Notes: generated by a model from the letters alone, not told the origin. Positions 42,992 through 54,999 are shown, numbered from the stretch's first letter. The stretch is 64,000 nucleotides of DNA from Candidatus Zemynaea palustris (GCA_003134695.1 PLCB01000056.1:1-64000), one strand, 5' to 3'. Program-made: numbers and translations.

Positions 42992-44715
42992 GACTCGGGC
43001 GGCTCGAGATCGAAGATTTCGGGTTGATCGCGCGCGCATCGGTCGAATTCGCCGAAGGGCTCACGTCGTTTACCGGAGAGACGGGGTCGGGGAAAACGAT
43101 GCTCGTGGGCGCGCTCGCGTTCGTGCTCGGCGAGCGTTCCTCGCCTGACGTCGTGCGCGGCGGCGCCGCACGCGCGCGCGTCACGCTCGAAATCGACGCC
43201 GACGACGCGCTGCGCGAACGTCTCGCTTTGGAGGGATTCGAATCAGAACCGGGCGAGCCGGCGATCTTCGTGCGCGAGGTTCAAGCGAGCGGAAAATCTT
43301 CCGCGCGCATCAACGGGCGGCCGGCGACCGCAGCGCAATTGCGCGAGGCTGGAGAGTGGTTCGTCGATCTGGTGGGCCAGCACGAACAGCAGCGGTTGCT
43401 CGCGCACGGCTACCAATTGGAGCTGCTGGATCGCTTCGCCGGAGAAGCGGCAAGCGGCGAGCGCGTCGCGCTCGGCACAGCGTACGCACGCGCCGGGACG
43501 CTCGCTCGCGAGCTGGCCGAGCTGCGCGAGTCGGTCGGGCGTGGGCTCGCGGATCTCGAGTTCGCACGCTTTGCGGTCGCCGAGATCGACGACGCGAAAT
43601 TGGAACTTGGCGAAGATGTTCGCTTACGAGAGCGGCGTGATTTCCTTGCGAACGCGGAGCGCATCGCGGGTGCGTTAGCTCAAGCGCATGAGGCTCTCAG
43701 CGGGGGCGGCTCGCCTCTAAACGCAGGTTCGGCCGGGGAGGCGCTCGGTGCGGCGGCGACGGCGCTTGCCGGCGTCGCGCGGTATGGCGACGAGTTGGCG
43801 CGCTTGGCGGAGGTGGTCGCTGCGTTGCAGAGCGACGCGACGGACGCCGCGATCGCCATCTCGCGCGCCGCCGAAGCGACGGAATTCGACGCGAGTGAAT
43901 TCGATTCGATCGGCGAGCGCTTGGATCTGCTCGAGCGGCTGAAGAAGAAATACGGCGGTTCCCTCGAGGCCGTGGGGCAGTCGCGTGCGCAGTTTGCCGC
44001 CGGTGTCGAGCGGTACGCCTCGCGCGACGAACGGCAAGCCGAAGTTGAATCGTCCTTGGCTGCGGCTCGCGCCGACCTAGAACGTCACGCGAAGTCACTG
44101 AGCGATCTGCGCGCGAGAGCGGCGCGCCGCTTGGAGCGCGCGGTCGCCGAGGAGTTGAGGGAGCTTGCGATGCCCGCGGCGCGCTTCGAAGTGGCCCTCG
44201 AGCGCGCCGAGGAGATCGGACCGCAAGGCCACGAGCGCGTCGAATTCGCGCTCGCACCGAATCCGGGCGAACCGCTGCGCCCGCTGGTGCGCGCCGCTTC
44301 CGGCGGCGAACTCTCGCGCGTCTTGCTCGCGCTCGTCGTCGTCCTTGCCGACAAACGCGAGCGAACGGCCCTGGTGTTCGACGAGATCGACGCCGGCGTC
44401 GGCGGCGCGACGGCGCGCGCCGTCGGCCGGCGGCTTGGCGCGCTCGCGCGCAACGCACAGGTTGTGTGCGTCACGCACCTCGCGCAGATTGCGTCGTGGG
44501 CCGACCGGCATTACGCGCTGCGCAAGCGCGAGCGTGCCGGCGCGACGACGATCGAGGTCGTCGAGCTGAGCGACCGTAGCGCCGTCCTGGACGAACTTGC
44601 GCGCATGATGGGCGGTAAAGTCCACGACGTCGCCGTCGAACATGCCGAGACGCTTCTGCGCGACGCCCATAAAGGGAAAGCCGGACGGCTCGCGAGTAAC
44701 GTCCTGCAATCATGA
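42988..44715 (+). CDS. recN: DNA repair protein RecN
   Basis: A 575-residue SMC-like ATPase acting in double-strand break repair. N-terminal Walker A FTGETGSGKTMLVGAL (about 28-43), a Q-loop stretch VGQHEQQRLLAHGYQLELLDRFAG, a coiled-coil middle, and C-terminal ABC signature AASGGELSRVLLALVVVLAD with Walker B LVFDEIDAGVGG. Full length. recN is a SOS gene in many bacteria, but here it is the fourth of an overlapping run and no LexA box was seen in front of it. Confidence 0.97.
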   Translation: MRLGRLEIEDFGLIARASVEFAEGLTSFTGETGSGKTMLVGALAFVLGERSSPDVVRGGAARARVTLEIDADDALRERLALEGFESEPGEPAIFVREVQASGKSSARINGRPATAAQLREAGEWFVDLVGQHEQQRLLAHGYQLELLDRFAGEAASGERVALGTAYARAGTLARELAELRESVGRGLADLEFARFAVAEIDDAKLELGEDVRLRERRDFLANAERIAGALAQAHEALSGGGSPLNAGSAGEALGAAATALAGVARYGDELARLAEVVAALQSDATDAAIAISRAAEATEFDASEFDSIGERLDLLERLKKKYGGSLEAVGQSRAQFAAGVERYASRDERQAEVESSLAAARADLERHAKSLSDLRARAARRLERAVAEELRELAMPAARFEVALERAEEIGPQGHERVEFALAPNPGEPLRPLVRAASGGELSRVLLALVVVLADKRERTALVFDEIDAGVGGATARAVGRRLGALARNAQVVCVTHLAQIASWADRHYALRKRERAGATTIEVVELSDRSAVLDELARMMGGKVHDVAVEHAETLLRDAHKGKAGRLASNVLQS

Positions 44716-45752
44716 AGGCGACGATCTATCACGGGCCGCACGACATTCGCGTCGAGACGGTTCCCGATCCCGAGTTGCGCGAACCGACTGACGCGATCGT
44801 TCGCGTGACGCGCGCCGCCGTTTGCGGATCCGATCTCTGGTTCTATCGAGGCATCGCGAAGTTCACCCCGGGTTCGCGAACCGGGCACGAGTTCGTTGGA
44901 ATCGTAGAGGCGGTCGGTAACGACGTGCGGACCGTGAAGCCGGGCGACGCCGTCATCGCGCCGTTCGTGGCGAGCGATGGGACGTGCGAGTATTGCCTTG
45001 CCGGCCTGCAGACCTCGTGCGTCCACGGAAGTTTTTGGGGAGACGAACAGAACGGCGGCCAGGCCGAAGCGGTTCGCGTCCCCTACGCCGACGGGACGCT
45101 CGTGCGCATGCCCGACGCGGTCGCGCACGACCGGCGTAAGCACGATGCCGCGGTCACGTTAAGCGACGTCATGGGTACCGGTCATCACGGGGTGATCGGG
45201 GCGGGAGCGAAGCGCGGTGGAACGATCGTGATCGTCGGGGACGGCGCCGTTGGGCTGTGCGCGGTTCTCTCGGCTGCGAAGGAAATCGGCGTCGAGCGTG
45301 TGATTGCCGTCGGGCACAATGAACGCCGGCTCGCGCTCGCGCGCAATTTCGGGGCGACCGATATCTTCAATTCGCACGAACCCGGCGTCGGCGAAGCGAT
45401 CAACCAGTTGACGCGTGGCGGCGCACCGAGCGTCGTCGAGGCGGTCGGCAACCAGGAGAGCATGGATCTCGCCGTCGAGGTCGCGCGTCCGGGCGGCAGC
45501 GTGAGTTTCGTGGGCGTTCCCCACAACGTCAAGCAAGCGCCCCTGCGTCCGATCTTTCTCAAGAACCTTGCGCTGCGCGGTGCATTGGCGCCGGTGCGCG
45601 AGTATCTCCCGCGGCTCATCGCGAGCCTCGAAGCCGGCCGGATCGACCCGCTGCCGGTGCTGGATCTGAACCTTCCGATCGAGCGCGTCGCCGACGGCTA
45701 TGCTGCGATGGACGAACGTCGCGCGATCAAGGTCTTACTCGAAGTTAGCTAA
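44712..45752 (+). CDS. zinc-dependent alcohol dehydrogenase (MDR family)
   Basis: A 346-residue medium-chain dehydrogenase. Catalytic zinc ligands are suggested by VCGSDLWFYRG and GHEFVG; the structural-zinc lobe reads DGTCEYCLAGLQTSC, with only three of the usual four cysteines (the first is Asp). The Rossmann motif is VGDGAVGLCAVLSAAKEIG, NAD(P)-binding. Substrate unknown. It overlaps recN by 4 bases and is the last gene of the long plus-strand array, converging on pyk. Confidence 0.92.
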   Translation: MKATIYHGPHDIRVETVPDPELREPTDAIVRVTRAAVCGSDLWFYRGIAKFTPGSRTGHEFVGIVEAVGNDVRTVKPGDAVIAPFVASDGTCEYCLAGLQTSCVHGSFWGDEQNGGQAEAVRVPYADGTLVRMPDAVAHDRRKHDAAVTLSDVMGTGHHGVIGAGAKRGGTIVIVGDGAVGLCAVLSAAKEIGVERVIAVGHNERRLALARNFGATDIFNSHEPGVGEAINQLTRGGAPSVVEAVGNQESMDLAVEVARPGGSVSFVGVPHNVKQAPLRPIFLKNLALRGALAPVREYLPRLIASLEAGRIDPLPVLDLNLPIERVADGYAAMDERRAIKVLLEVS

Positions 45753-45753
45753 C

Positions 45754-47187
45754 CTACGGCAGCGCGTGGATCTTCAGGACGTTGGTGCCGCCTTCGCCGA
45801 CCGGCATCCCGGACGTGATCGCGATGACCTCGCCGCTCTTGGCGAGGTTTTCTCGTAACGTGTGCGCCTGGAAGAGTTCGATCCCGGTTTCAAAGTTCGG
45901 GTAGGCCTCGATCACGAGCGCCTCGACGCCCCAGGTCAGGGCCAGGCGGCGCGCGACCTGGGGCTCGGGCGTCATCGCTACGACGCGTGCGCGCGGGCGA
46001 AACGACGCGATGTGTCGCGCGGTGTTCCCGGTCGTCGTTCCGGTGACGATGAGCGCGAGGGCCAATTCCTCCGCGACCCGGGTCGTCGCGCCCGCGATCG
46101 AGGTTTCGATCGTCACCTCGCCCGCCGTGACGCGCCGCGCCCATAATTCCTCGTGCGGATACGCCGCCTCGACCTGTTGCGCGATCGTCGCCATCACGCG
46201 CACGGCTTCGAGCGGATAGGCGCCGCGCGCGGTCTCGCCGGAGAGCATCACGGCGTCGCTGCCGTCGAGGATCGCGTTGGCGACGTCGTTGGCCTCGGCG
46301 CGCGTCGGGCGCGCGTTCGTAATCATCGACTCGAGCATCTGCGTCGCGGTGATGACGGGCTTCGAAGCGCGGTTGGCGCGCGCGATCAGATCCTTTTGCA
46401 CGAGCGGAACCTGTTCGAGCGGAATCTCGATGCCGAGGTCGCCGCGCGCGACCATGATTCCGTCGGCGGCCTCGACGATCGCGTCGATGTTGCCCAGCGC
46501 TTCGTGTTTCTCGATCTTCGCGATCACTGGAACTTTCTGCCCACGCTCGGCGATGAACGACTTGACGCGCACGACGTCGTCGGCGCTGCGGACGAATGAG
46601 ATCGCCACCCAATCGACGCCCGCGCGTAACCCGAATTCGAGATATGCGAGGTCTGCCTCGGTCACCGTCTCGATGCGGAGCGATCCGTCGGGGTAATTGA
46701 TTCCTTGCGTGGCGCGCAGCGCGCCGCCGGTTTCGACGACGGTGTCGATGCGATCGAGCGTCTTGGCCGTGATGCGTAGCGCGATCGCGCCGTCGGCGAG
46801 ATAGAGCAGTTTACCGATCTCGACATCTTGCGGCAACCCGGAGTAACTCACCGAGACGGCTTGCGCGCTTCCCCGGATCGGTCCGGTCAGTAGAGCAAAC
46901 GGCTGGCCGACGCCCAGCTGCACGCTGTCCAGGCCGGCGGCGAGCGGTCCGGTGCGCACTTTGGGTCCCGGCAGATCTTGGAGGACCGCGACGTGGACCT
47001 TCAATTCGGATGAGACGTTCCGCACAGCCTCGATGGTCGCGGCGTGTTCGGCGTGGGTTCCGTGCGAGAAGTTAAGCCGCGCCACGTTTGTACCGGCGGC
47101 GACCATGGCCCGCAACACTCTGGGATCGCGCGACGCGGGCCCGATCGTCGCAACGATCTTTGTGCGCTTGCGCGCGATCTCAATCAT
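45754..47187 (-). CDS. pyk: pyruvate kinase
   Basis: A 477-residue glycolytic enzyme. Signatures: TKIVATIGPASRDPRVLRAMVAAG, ARLNFSHG, AKIEKHEALGNIDAIVEAADGIMVARGDLG (catalytic Lys and metal site), QKDLIARANRASKPVITATQML and SGETARGAYPLEAVRVM. The C-terminal allosteric domain is complete. I chose ATG 47187; a GTG at 47199 would add four residues. It is transcribed alone and ends one base from the stop of the dehydrogenase gene. Confidence 0.97.
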   Translation of the reverse strand: MIEIARKRTKIVATIGPASRDPRVLRAMVAAGTNVARLNFSHGTHAEHAATIEAVRNVSSELKVHVAVLQDLPGPKVRTGPLAAGLDSVQLGVGQPFALLTGPIRGSAQAVSVSYSGLPQDVEIGKLLYLADGAIALRITAKTLDRIDTVVETGGALRATQGINYPDGSLRIETVTEADLAYLEFGLRAGVDWVAISFVRSADDVVRVKSFIAERGQKVPVIAKIEKHEALGNIDAIVEAADGIMVARGDLGIEIPLEQVPLVQKDLIARANRASKPVITATQMLESMITNARPTRAEANDVANAILDGSDAVMLSGETARGAYPLEAVRVMATIAQQVEAAYPHEELWARRVTAGEVTIETSIAGATTRVAEELALALIVTGTTTGNTARHIASFRPRARVVAMTPEPQVARRLALTWGVEALVIEAYPNFETGIELFQAHTLRENLAKSGEVIAITSGMPVGEGGTNVLKIHALP

Positions 47188-47246
47188 GATGAAGGCCACG
47201 CGTTCGGACGAAGTGCTGCGGGCCCCCTGCGCGAAGAGGGGCGTTC

Positions 47247-48728
47247 ATGCGCTCGCTCATCCGACGCACGTTCACTCCGGTGCGTCGGCGTTGGACTGCG
47301 GCGTATGCCTCGTCGCTCTTCTTGCACGCTCTCTTGGTGCTGTTCTTCGGCGTGCACGTCGTGTTGACGGGCGCCATCTCCGGCAGCGCGAGCAGCGAGT
47401 CGCAGTTGATGACGGTGACGACGGAGGCCGGCGCTCCGGCGCCCAACCGCGTCCCGGTTACGCCCGCCCCAGCCCCGTCGGCTCCGCCGCCGACGCCCGC
47501 CGCCGTGCGCCCGGTCCCGCAGCCGCCGGTGCCGCCGCAGCCTCGGCGGGCCCATCGGCCGCCGCCGCCGACGCGACCCCGCACCGCCCGCGCGGCGCCG
47601 CACCGGGCCGAGCTCTCCAAGAACGCCAAGAACGCGCCGGCCCAGCAGCCGCGGATCGCCGCCCTCGCCCCGGTGAGCAAGTCGCTGCCGACCTTCGAGC
47701 CGAGCCCGGCGCCGACAAGCCCGCCGACGCTCACGCCGATCCAAACGCCGGCTCCGGTTCTGATCCCGACGCCGCCTCCCAGCACGGCGCCGACCGTTCA
47801 ACCGACGTCGCCGCCGACCGCGCCCCCAACGATCTCGCCGACGCTCCCGCCGACGGCGCCGCCGACCGCGCGCCCCGCCACGGCGCCGCCGACCGCGCGC
47901 CCCGCGACGGCGCCTCCGAGCGCCGCGCCCTCAACCGCGCGGCCTGCGACGGCCGAGCCCCTGAAGCCGCATCCGGCGTCGGTCGCGAGTTCCGCACCTT
48001 CGACCATTCAGCCGGTCGCCGGGGTCGCGCCGGCGACGCCCGCGGCCGTCGCATCGCTCGCGAAGGGGCCGACACAGACGGCAGCCCCTAGGGCCGTCCA
48101 GCCCGCCGGGACCGCGACGGCGGGCCCGGTCGCGAGCCCGGGAGCTGCGGCCAAGCCGGGGCCGCAGGCCGGCAACGCCCCGGCCCCCGCTCCGGGCCCC
48201 GGCGCCGGAGCCAGCCCGGGTCCGGGGCCCAGCCCCGGCGTCCCGAATGCGCCGCAGGTCGCGCTGAACCCCAAGCCCGGATCTGGCCTGAGCAACAATG
48301 TACTCGAAAATCTCAACGCGCGGCTCGGCAACTTGCTGCCGGGCGGCAACCCGGTCACCTATTCGGAGAAGCACTACACCAACGACCTCAACGACGCGAT
48401 CGCCGCCGTGAAGGCCGAGTACTATAAGAGAGCGGCACCGCCGCAGGGGGTCTTGGACAAAGCGCAGGCGCGGATTTTTCTCAAGCGGACGATGACGCAT
48501 GCGGACCAAGTGACCTACATCCTGAGCCGCCGCAAGATCTTCGGTTTCGAGATCTGCACGGCTTGGACGGTCGTTCTCCATCCCGAAGGCGGCGGCAGCC
48601 CCGACGGCTATTACTCGTTCGGGCCGTGCGCGAAACCGTCCGACTTTACGCCGGCTTACGCCGACCAGCTGCCGACCATCTCGCCGCACCCGTCTCCGTC
48701 GCCGGCACGGCAGCCCTCCCACTTGTAG
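47247..48728 (+). CDS. proline-rich TonB/TolA-like membrane protein with unknown C-terminal domain
   Basis: A 493-residue protein. A short basic cytoplasmic N-terminus is followed by one membrane helix (about 19-42, AAYASSLFLHALLVLFFGVHVVL, with a His inside as in TonB), about 300 residues of Pro/Ala/Thr-rich repeats, and a C-terminal globular part (about 345-480). That part contains NNVLENLNARLGNLLPGG, LNDAIAAVKAEYYKR, RIFLKRTMTHADQVTYILSRRKIFGFEICTAW and two cysteines. It does not look like TonB_C. The layout suggests a protein that spans the periplasm. It stands alone, with no ExbBD beside it. Confidence 0.8.
   Translation: MRSLIRRTFTPVRRRWTAAYASSLFLHALLVLFFGVHVVLTGAISGSASSESQLMTVTTEAGAPAPNRVPVTPAPAPSAPPPTPAAVRPVPQPPVPPQPRRAHRPPPPTRPRTARAAPHRAELSKNAKNAPAQQPRIAALAPVSKSLPTFEPSPAPTSPPTLTPIQTPAPVLIPTPPPSTAPTVQPTSPPTAPPTISPTLPPTAPPTARPATAPPTARPATAPPSAAPSTARPATAEPLKPHPASVASSAPSTIQPVAGVAPATPAAVASLAKGPTQTAAPRAVQPAGTATAGPVASPGAAAKPGPQAGNAPAPAPGPGAGASPGPGPSPGVPNAPQVALNPKPGSGLSNNVLENLNARLGNLLPGGNPVTYSEKHYTNDLNDAIAAVKAEYYKRAAPPQGVLDKAQARIFLKRTMTHADQVTYILSRRKIFGFEICTAWTVVLHPEGGGSPDGYYSFGPCAKPSDFTPAYADQLPTISPHPSPSPARQPSHL
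47853..47906. repeat. 27-base tandem repeat inside the proline-rich region
   Basis: Two units of 27 bases (47853-47879 and 47880-47906) differ by a single base and encode TAPPTARPA twice. A third, degenerate unit follows. Such repeats expand and contract by slippage, so the length of the periplasmic linker may vary between strains. Confidence 0.8.
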
Positions 48729-48771
48729 CGCGCCGCGCCGCGTGCTATGCTATGCGGCGGTAGTTAGAAAG

Positions 48772-48792
48772 AGCGTGGGCACGTCCCGCGCT
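48772..48792 (+). terminator. hairpin in the rimP leader, terminator- or attenuator-like
   Basis: AGCGTGGG (48772-48779) pairs with CCCGCGCT (48785-48792), one G-U pair included, around the loop CACGT; the following bases TCGTTGTTGT are T-rich. It lies between the proline-rich gene and rimP, so it may end the upstream transcript or attenuate the rimP operon. The remaining bases of this gap contain a repeated CTATG near 48744 but no clear promoter. Confidence 0.45.
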
Positions 48793-48825
48793 TCGTTGTT
48801 GTAAGAGGGGAAAGGTATCACGGGT

Positions 48826-49317
48826 TTGGTCGAGACGTTCGAACGCGCGGCGACGGCACTGCCGAACGACGCCGAATTCCGCGACATCGAAGTCGTCGCG
48901 CATCTCGCGCACCGGGCCGGTCGTGCCACGGCATTGACGCTGATCGTCGATCGCGCCGGCGGCGTCGACTTGCACGTGTGCGAGAGAATCGCCAAGCGTT
49001 TGAACGTGGAACTCGATCGCGAAACGGAACCGTATACGCTCGAAGTAGAATCCCCGGGCCTCGAACGCCCGCTGTTCCAACGCGCCGACTACGAGCGCTT
49101 TCGAGCGCGACCGGCGCGCATTGTCACGACCGTTGCGCTGCGCGGTCAGAAAACGCATCGTGGAACCCTCGGCGGCGTGCGCGGTCAAGCCGTGATCCTG
49201 CAACAGAGCGACGGCGAATGTCTGATTCCCTTTGAGATGATCAAGACCGCAAATCTCGAGTTCGACCCTCGCGAAGATCTCCGTCGCGAAAAACGCGAAA
49301 GAAAAGAAAAAGAATGA
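48826..49317 (+). CDS. rimP: ribosome maturation factor RimP
   Basis: A 163-residue 30S assembly factor. RimP traits: VVAHLAHRAGRATALTLIVDRAGGVDLHVCERIAKRLNVELD and YTLEVESPGLERPLFQRADYERF, with a C-terminal SH3-like part (GTLGGVRGQAVILQ). The start is TTG 48826, with GAGGGGAAAGG about ten bases upstream. It is the first gene of rimP-nusA-ylxR-infB-rbfA-nrnA-truB-ribF and overlaps nusA by 4 bases. Confidence 0.95.
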   Translation: MVETFERAATALPNDAEFRDIEVVAHLAHRAGRATALTLIVDRAGGVDLHVCERIAKRLNVELDRETEPYTLEVESPGLERPLFQRADYERFRARPARIVTTVALRGQKTHRGTLGGVRGQAVILQQSDGECLIPFEMIKTANLEFDPREDLRREKRERKEKE

Positions 49318-50552
49318 AGACTGCAAAGACGTCACCCGACGAACCGACCCTACGCGAATCCCTGCGCGTCCTCGAGGGCGAGCGCTCGATTCCGCGCGAG
49401 ATGTTGCTCGAAGCGCTCGAAGCGGCGCTGATTTCCGCCTACAAGCGCAATTACGGCAGCGAGGCCAACGTCGTGATCAACATGGATCGCGACACCGGCG
49501 AATACAAGATCTATCATCGCCGGGCCGTCGTCGAGAACGTCGAAGATCCGAAGATCGAGATCTCGCAGAAGGAAGCCGGACGGAAGTACGAACCGGGTGA
49601 CTATTACGACGAAGAGGTCACGCCGAAGAGTTTTGGGCGGATTGCGGCGCAGACGGCAAAGCAAGTCATCGTTCAGCGCATTCGCGAAGCGGAGCGCGAC
49701 ACAATCTTCAACGAGTACAGCCAAAAGCTGCACGACATCGTCAACGGGACGGTGCAACGTTACGAACAGCGCAACATGTATGTCGACCTCGGCCGCACCG
49801 AAGCGCTTCTGCCGCTCTCGGAACAAGTGCCGCGCGAGAACTACCGAATCAACGACCGCATCAACGCCTTCGTGCTCGACGTGCGCAAGACCAATAAGGG
49901 TCCGCAGATCATCCTCTCGCGTGCGGCGGAAGGCTTGGTGCAACGCTTGCTCGAGCGCGAGGTTCCCGAGATCAACGACAACATCGTCGAGATCATGGCG
50001 ATCGCGCGCGAACCCGGCAGCCGCTCCAAAGTCGCGGTCCATTCGCATCGCCTCGAAGTCGACGCGGTCGGCGCCTGTCTCGGTCCGAAGTCGAGCCGCA
50101 TCGCCGCGGTCTCCGACGAATTGCGCGGCGAGAAAATCGACATCATCCGCTGGTCGCCCGACCCGGTAACGTTCATCAACAACGCGCTCGCACCGGCAAA
50201 GGTGCTTGGCGTGGAATTGTTCGAGGACGAAGGCGTCGGACTCGTCACGGTCCCCGACTATCAGCTTTCGCTTGCGATTGGGCGCGAAGGACAGAACGTT
50301 CGTCTGGCCGCGCGGCTGACGGGTTGGCGCCTCGATATTACGAGCGAATCCGAAGCGGAGGAGACGCGGGCCCGCTATCTCGCCGAGCGCGAAGAACGCG
50401 CGCGTGTCGCGGAACCGGAAGCCGTCGAAGAAGAGACGGCGGAACAAGGCGTTGCGACGACGGAGATCGATCCAGAGCTCATTCGCAAACTCGAAGAGTT
50501 CAAACGGACGATGTTCGAGCAGAGCCGCTCCCAAGAGCAAGGCGAGGAATAG
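49314..50552 (+). CDS. nusA: transcription termination/antitermination factor NusA
   Basis: A 412-residue protein of the short NusA type. N-terminal RNA polymerase-binding domain (EMLLEALEAALISAYKRNYG), S1 domain (about 135-200, VNGTVQRYEQRNMYVDLG), and two KH domains (ALAPAKVLGVELFEDEGVGLVTVPDYQLSLAIGREGQNVRLAARLTGW). The acidic C-terminus ends EQGEE and stops with TAG at 50550-50552. No AR repeats as in E. coli. The frame continues directly into ylxR without a canonical start. Confidence 0.97.
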   Translation: MKTAKTSPDEPTLRESLRVLEGERSIPREMLLEALEAALISAYKRNYGSEANVVINMDRDTGEYKIYHRRAVVENVEDPKIEISQKEAGRKYEPGDYYDEEVTPKSFGRIAAQTAKQVIVQRIREAERDTIFNEYSQKLHDIVNGTVQRYEQRNMYVDLGRTEALLPLSEQVPRENYRINDRINAFVLDVRKTNKGPQIILSRAAEGLVQRLLEREVPEINDNIVEIMAIAREPGSRSKVAVHSHRLEVDAVGACLGPKSSRIAAVSDELRGEKIDIIRWSPDPVTFINNALAPAKVLGVELFEDEGVGLVTVPDYQLSLAIGREGQNVRLAARLTGWRLDITSESEAEETRARYLAEREERARVAEPEAVEEETAEQGVATTEIDPELIRKLEEFKRTMFEQSRSQEQGEE

Positions 50553-50801
50553 ATTTCGGCGGAGCCGCTTCGCACGTGTGTCGGATGCCGGCTGCGTTTC
50601 CCGCAGCCGGCGCTCGTTCGCTTCGTGCGCCGCGTGGGAGGTTGGGAGCCCGACGCCGCTCGGCATCGGTCCGCCGGGCGCGGCGCATACCTATGCTCGC
50701 AAGCCTGTATCGCGCGGGTCGCCAAGAACAAACGCTACCCCGGGCTTGCGGCAGCCGCCGCCGGCGTCGCTTTTCGCGGCCCGGCCGGCGGTGTAATATA
50801 A
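50553..50801 (+). CDS. ylxR: YlxR family RNA-binding protein, probable ATT start
   Basis: An 82-residue protein read from codons that follow the nusA TAG in the same frame. It is clearly YlxR: RTCVGCRLRFPQPALVRFVR, then AGRGAYLCSQACIARV and a basic KNKRYPG tail, with the GRGAY signature of the family. YlxR is expected between nusA and infB, exactly here. No ATG, GTG or TTG occurs before the essential CVGC motif. ATT 50553 is the best start: GAGG at 50544-50547 lies 5 bases before it. Readthrough of TAG to give a NusA-YlxR fusion is the alternative. YlxR binds RNA and was linked to rnpB regulation in Bacillus. Confidence 0.85.
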   Translation: MSAEPLRTCVGCRLRFPQPALVRFVRRVGGWEPDAARHRSAGRGAYLCSQACIARVAKNKRYPGLAAAAAGVAFRGPAGGVI

Positions 50802-50897
50802 GGGGGCCTCGATATGGGGCCGGAGCAACAGCATGAAGTAAGAGGGCAGACCGCAGTGCAGCCGTTGACGCGGCGCACGGGTCATGAGAAGGACGCA

Positions 50898-53666
<2,769 letters not shown>

Positions 53667-54032
53667 GTGAAGAGAGAGCGGCAGGTTCGGATCGACCACG
53701 AATTGCAGCGCGAGCTAGCGCGCCTGATCTCGCGCGAGCTGAGCGACCCGCGGCTCGGGTTCGTGACGGTGACCCGTGTGGAGGTCACGCAAGACCTCAA
53801 TACCGCCAAGGTGTTCGTCTCGATTATCGGTGACCGTCACGTCGCGGGACAGTCGATGGAGGCGCTGGAATCGGCGAAGAAGTTCTTGCGCGGCGAATTG
53901 GGCCGAGCCGTGAAGTTGCGCCACACGCCCGAATTGGTCTTCGTCGAAGATCGAACGACCGAGCGGGCGATCGCGCTCAGCAAAGTCCTGGCGGAGAGCG
54001 CTGCAAAGGCGGGTACCGATGCTGCAGAGTGA
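53667..54032 (+). CDS. rbfA: ribosome-binding factor A
   Basis: A 121-residue KH-like protein needed for 30S maturation. Signatures: RIDHELQRELARLISRELSDPRLGFVTVTRVEVTQDLNTAKVFVSI and FLRGELGRAVKLRHTPELVFVEDRT. GTG 53667 directly follows the infB stop. It overlaps nrnA by 14 bases. Confidence 0.97.
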   Translation: MKRERQVRIDHELQRELARLISRELSDPRLGFVTVTRVEVTQDLNTAKVFVSIIGDRHVAGQSMEALESAKKFLRGELGRAVKLRHTPELVFVEDRTTERAIALSKVLAESAAKAGTDAAE

Positions 54033-54999
54033 GCTGCGCAATTCGACGACTGAAGAGGTCGTCCAAGAACTTCGCGCGCGGTCGGTCTTTGTGATGGTCA
54101 GCCACGTCAAGCCAGACGGTGATACCCTGGGGGCGGGGCTCGCACTTGGACTCGCGCTGCACTCCCTTGGAAAACGCGTCCACTACTTTCAGCAAGATCC
54201 GGTGCCGCGCAATCTGCGCTTCCTGCCCGATGCCGACAAAGTCACGCGAGATGTTCCGGCCGACTTGCCGGCCGACGCGCTCTGGGTGTTTTGCGACATG
54301 GCCGACAGCTCGCGCGCCGGCGAGTTCCTTCCGCAGCTCGAGCGCCGCAACATGCTCGACATCGATCACCATCTGGCCAATGCACGTTTCGGTGGTTTGA
54401 ATTACGTCATCGATACCGAATGCTCGACCGGCACCTGCGTGCTGCGCATCCTGCGTGGTCTCGGAACCCAGATCACGCCCGAGATCGCGACCTGCCTCTT
54501 GACGACGATCATGACCGACACCGGCGGTTTCATGCACGCGAATACGACCGCTGAAGTCTTGCGTCTCTCCGCCGAGTTGATCGAGCGTGGCGCCGACCGT
54601 GAAACGATCACCACCGAAATCTACGCCAACAAGCGTCTGGCCGCGCTCAAGGTGCTCGGCGCCGCCTTGGAACGGCTGCACCTCGAAAAGGACGGACGCT
54701 ACTGCTGGTCGGTCGTCGACGACGCGATGCTCGCCGCCGCCGGTGCCGACGGCGAAGACACCGAGGAGATCGTTCAGCATCTGCGCGAGATCGAAGGCGT
54801 CGAGGTTGCGGCCCTTTTCAAAGCCTACGACGGCGACTTGCGCATCAGCCTGCGTAGCAACGGTCGCATCAACGTGCAGAAGGCCGCCGGGCGACTCGGC
54901 GGCGGAGGCCATTTCCGCGCATCGGGGCTGACGTATCACGGCAGCCTCGAGAACGCGATCGACGCTATGCGCGCCGCGCTCGTAGCCGAAGGTCTCTAG
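54019..54999 (+). CDS. nrnA: DHH/DHHA1 phosphoesterase, NrnA type (nanoRNase/pAp phosphatase)
   Basis: A 326-residue enzyme that degrades short RNAs and 3'-phosphoadenosine phosphate. DHH domain: SHVKPDGDTLGAGLALGLAL, FCDMADSSRAGEF, MLDIDHHLANARFG and LTTIMTDTGGFMHANTTAEVLR; DHHA1 domain at the end: AAGRLGGGGHFRASG. Position between rbfA and truB is classical. The stop codon is part of a 28-base palindrome. Confidence 0.95.
   Translation: MLQSELRNSTTEEVVQELRARSVFVMVSHVKPDGDTLGAGLALGLALHSLGKRVHYFQQDPVPRNLRFLPDADKVTRDVPADLPADALWVFCDMADSSRAGEFLPQLERRNMLDIDHHLANARFGGLNYVIDTECSTGTCVLRILRGLGTQITPEIATCLLTTIMTDTGGFMHANTTAEVLRLSAELIERGADRETITTEIYANKRLAALKVLGAALERLHLEKDGRYCWSVVDDAMLAAAGADGEDTEEIVQHLREIEGVEVAALFKAYDGDLRISLRSNGRINVQKAAGRLGGGGHFRASGLTYHGSLENAIDAMRAALVAEGL

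Noticed and set aside
46952-48091. Plus-strand frame overlapping pyk and the proline-rich gene
   Set aside because: Arg/Ala/Asp-rich low-complexity reading of the same repeats; the frame from 47247 has a membrane helix and a globular end.
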